This document shows, one piece after another, positions 63,315-64,000 of a stretch of 64,000 bases of DNA. Source of the stretch: Elmis aenea (taxonomy: Eukaryota > Arthropoda > Insecta > Coleoptera > Elmidae); NCBI GenBank assembly GCA_947652605.1, contig OX393577.1:24679466-24743465 (forward strand). Reading direction: 5' to 3'. Made by a program: the position numbers and the translations under genes. The notes under the pieces are model-generated. The model was not told the origin of the DNA and did no database searches. It saw only the letters and a program-made list of their open reading frames with translations. Positions within the stretch are counted from its first letter, which is position 1. Every line of letters starts with the position of its first letter.

Positions 63315-63994
63315 ATGGTTGTGACGAAGAATCCGGATAACAGATGGGTGCGAAGATACAGAATATTCTTTATAATAGGCACTTTAATATTTGCTTTTCA
63401 AATATATTTGGCTGTGCGCTTCTTTGCTTTAAGTAATGATTCGGAACAAAATTTGAAACAATGGAGCCCACATAAACTTTCCATCATAGATGGTAACGAT
63501 GTAGAAAACAGCGTGAATTCTGCTCGGAGAATTAAAGATGGCTTTGCAATCGACGACGAAGACATAATCGACAGTGTCAGTCAACAAAAATTAAAAGCAC
63601 ATACCGCCAAAGCGAATACAGTCGCAAATAGTAAGCCAAATGCTAAAAACGCTACACATTTACGTCTAGCAGAACTGGATTTTGTACCGGACTGTGAAAT
63701 AACAACAAAAGAAGCGATATCAGCTATACATCGAGCTAAAACTCAAAAATGCAAGCAAGAAATATCAAATATTACGTGCCTTATAAAACAAGGATTTCTG
63801 TATCCAACCCATTTGCCCAATTATTGCCCTAACGCAGGCTTTTCTGCTGGAAAATCACTTGGATGCTTTAAAGATGAAAAGAACTACCGGTTATTAAGTG
63901 GTTATTATGGTAGCTACAAAAATAGTAACTCTCCTAGTTTCTGTATTAATTTGTGCCTTCAGTCGGGTTTCCAGTATGCTGGAGTACAATATTC
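63315..63994 (+). CDS. oxt: peptide O-xylosyltransferase, first coding exon (partial)
   Basis: The exon runs from ATG 63315 to a GTAAGT donor at 63995, so the window ends inside the first intron; 226 complete codons are visible. A short basic cytosolic tail (RRYR) and one membrane span (about residues 15-38) make it a type II Golgi protein. A variable stem follows, then CKQEISNITCLIKQGFLYP and LPNYCP, which match the oxt/XYLT stem, and a WSC domain starts at LGCFKDEKNYRLL (about residue 182). The glycosyltransferase domain lies beyond the window. The enzyme adds xylose to serine of proteoglycan cores, the first step of the heparan and chondroitin sulfate linker. Confidence 0.85.
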
Positions 63995-64000
63995 GTAAGT

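Overview
The window reads as nuclear DNA of an insect: very AT-rich, short exons with GT-AG introns, and clear orthologues of conserved animal genes, set in dense DNA-transposon debris. The repeat style (TA-flanked palindromes ending in CAGGGTG, many hAT and piggyBac miniatures) would fit a beetle or another holometabolous or hemipteroid insect. The species cannot be fixed from the sequence.

Layout. 1-9 kb is repeats only: a hAT miniature with a satellite core, a hAT transposase tail split by a 2-kb nested palindrome, a Helitron end piece, foldback elements, and a P-element-like transposon (5.6-7.7 kb) that encodes a spliced THAP protein with no catalytic domain. 9.4-14.1 kb has a MAP10-like (DUF4497) protein and an unrecognised three-exon gene. 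14.5-20.5 kb is again repeats, including a Harbinger miniature with remnants of both Harbinger genes. 20.5-36.7 kb has RN-tre/USP6NL (RabGAP), TMEM258 (oligosaccharyltransferase subunit, head-to-head with RN-tre) and TSG101 (ESCRT-I). 36.8-40.6 kb is repeats and LINE relics. 40.6-47.8 kb has DMC1 (meiotic recombinase) head-to-head with ASPSCR1/TUG, whose large intron holds two LINE fragments and an unusual TA-flanked element with repeated internal motifs. 48.9-53.4 kb holds nested piggyBac elements and two hAT miniatures with exact 8-bp target duplications. 55.7-62.8 kb is ecdysoneless, whose 5-kb intron is almost wholly palindromic elements, head-to-head with the first exon of oxt (peptide O-xylosyltransferase), which runs off the end.

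The host genes do not form a pathway. They are ordinary housekeeping or germline genes on both strands; three pairs are divergent with short spacers, which suggests shared promoters. Exon coordinates were worked out by hand from splice signals, reading phase and known family conservation, and none was checked against transcripts. By a rough sum of the intervals listed, at least a third of the window is recognisable transposon-derived sequence; the rest of the non-coding DNA is AT-rich and featureless to the eye. No tRNA, rRNA or CRISPR was seen.
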